Assembly: GCA_964617665.1 (NCBI GenBank)
Contig: CAZUAH010000701.1
Coordinates: 1-6,658, forward strand
DNA length: 6,658 nucleotides
Source of the DNA: JADHUC01 sp964617665
GTDB lineage: Bacteria > Planctomycetota > Planctomycetia > Pirellulales > Pirellulaceae
Direction: 5' to 3'
Position numbers and translations under genes: made by a program. Shown in pieces: positions 6,163 through 6,658 of the stretch. The first letter of the stretch is position 1. Every line of letters starts with the position of its first letter. The notes beneath the pieces are model-generated. The model saw only the letters and a list, made by a program, of their open reading frames with translations, was not told the origin of the DNA and ran no database searches.

Positions 6163-6480
6163 TTCGAGACGACGCCAGTGGTTGCTGGCCAACCGTCGTT
6201 TTCTTTGACAGGGAACACGGATCGACGCGCACGAAGGCTTGCCGCGATCTAGTTGGACAGCGCCACCTTGAAAGTCAAACACTGCTTTTCGTTGGATTTC
6301 CTGAACTCATTAGCCGTTTGGGCGCTAGCCCTTAGGTCTGGCCACATCTGGATATGTCACCTGTTCTTGACGAAAACGTGTTAACCTGTAACGGTGAGCG
6401 AGCCGCGGCGAGGACACTTGGTTTGACTGCCTTACCCAGATGTTTCTCCAATCGTTACGACGTGAATGTGATGAGACCTG
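6163..6480. other. Gene-free stretch between the small protein and the hairpin repeats
   Basis: I find no convincing gene here. A frame open to 6335 runs straight into a repeat copy (6309-6331), starts at a TTG with no ribosome binding site and has no recognisable family. TTGACG at 6367-6372 and TGTAAC at 6387-6392 are too close together (14 bases) for a normal promoter. The stretch contains the left arm of the inverted repeat described separately. Confidence 0.4.
6249..6331 (-). repeat. Inverted partial copy of the hairpin repeat and its flank
   Basis: Positions 6309-6331 are an exact 23-base inverted copy of 6513-6535, the half-hairpin plus tail of the complete repeat. Positions 6249-6272 are an inverted copy of 6535-6558 with one mismatch. 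In the right copy these two blocks are adjacent, while here 36 bases (6273-6308) separate them. The second stem arm of the hairpin is missing after 6331, so this copy is truncated. Confidence 0.8.
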
Positions 6481-6481
6481 A

Positions 6482-6558
6482 GCGCTAGCCCCGGTTATTG
6501 CGGGAGGAACCGGGGCTAGCGCCCAAACGGCTAATTCAAAGTGGCGCTGTCCAACTAG
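6482..6558 (+). repeat. Complete hairpin repeat, copy A, with flank
   Basis: Positions 6482-6496 and 6508-6522 form a perfect 15-bp stem (GCGCTAGCCCCGGTT and its complement) around an 11-base loop. The tail CAAACGGCTAAT (6524-6535) follows, then an 18-base block (6541-6558) that is repeated inverted at 6249-6266. The GGCTAGCGCC...ACGGCTAAT form resembles an interspersed palindrome abundant in Rhodopirellula-like planctomycetes, which is from memory. It could act as a terminator, as mRNA end protection, or simply be a mobile repeat. Confidence 0.8.
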
Positions 6559-6599
6559 GCTCTGTCCCGCAAATGCAAGAAGACACGTTGTGAGCCGAT

Positions 6600-6653
6600 G
6601 GCGCTAGCCACGGTTTTCCCAGGCCAACCGTGGCTAGCGCCAAAACGGCTAAT
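6600..6653 (+). repeat. Complete hairpin repeat, copy B
   Basis: Positions 6600-6615 and 6626-6641 form a perfect 16-bp stem (GGCGCTAGCCACGGTT and its complement) around a 10-base loop, followed by AAAACGGCTAAT ending at 6653. It has the same orientation as copy A. In the stem a C:G pair of copy A is an A:T pair here, with both arms changed together, while the loops are unrelated. The window ends 5 bases later, so the sequence beyond is unknown. Confidence 0.8.
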
Positions 6654-6658
6654 CTCTC

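Noticed and set aside
6024..6335. A 103-codon frame on the plus strand
   Set aside because: It starts at a TTG with no ribosome binding site, has no recognisable family and ends inside a repeat copy; the 36-codon frame overlapping it has the better start signals.
6559..6585. GGCTCTGTCCCGCAAATGC-like sequence resembling an insertion sequence end
   Set aside because: No matching inverted end, target duplication or transposase frame is present in the window.

Overview
The window appears to join sequence from two unrelated bacteria. The left end, about 1 to 615, looks like Burkholderia or a close betaproteobacterium. It holds the first 50 codons of a large NAD-glutamate dehydrogenase and a complete 62-residue tautomerase, both on the minus strand, and both read like the Burkholderia family members. 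The right part, about 700 to 6658, looks like a planctomycete. It has an ECF sigma factor with a C-terminal extension, a PspA/IM30 protein, a very long kinase with a SUMF1-type domain, and hairpin repeats of the GGCTAGCGCC...ACGGCTAAT type that I associate with Rhodopirellula-like genomes. Between them lies a 60-base block of almost pure G/C homopolymer (616-675). The simplest reading is an assembly chimera, or a contaminant joined through poly-G/C reads, rather than a natural locus.

The planctomycete part is a one-direction cluster on the plus strand: sigma factor (977-1822), a 156-base gap with no clear terminator, PspA (1979-2659), a 55-base gap, then the kinase (2715-5878). The kinase is interrupted by one frameshift near 3062/3063. 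It opens in one frame (2715-3119) and continues in another (first start codon 3098). Adding one T to the TT at 3062-3063 gives a continuous protein of 1054 residues. Its layout is a degenerate kinase-like module, an active-looking Hanks-type Ser/Thr kinase, a coiled coil, one membrane helix and an extracytoplasmic SUMF1/FGE-like domain that lacks the FGE cysteine pair.

Together these genes suggest an envelope-stress or envelope-sensing unit. An outside SUMF1-fold domain could pass a signal through the membrane to a cytoplasmic kinase, beside a membrane-binding PspA and a dedicated sigma factor. The order of the genes is seen directly; the functional link is inference.

After the kinase, 5879-6658 is mostly non-coding. 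It has one plausible 36-residue membrane peptide (6052-6162) with a good ribosome binding site. It also has two complete hairpin repeats with perfect 15- and 16-bp stems, and an inverted partial copy whose flank also matches. No tRNA, rRNA, CRISPR array or intact transposase was seen.
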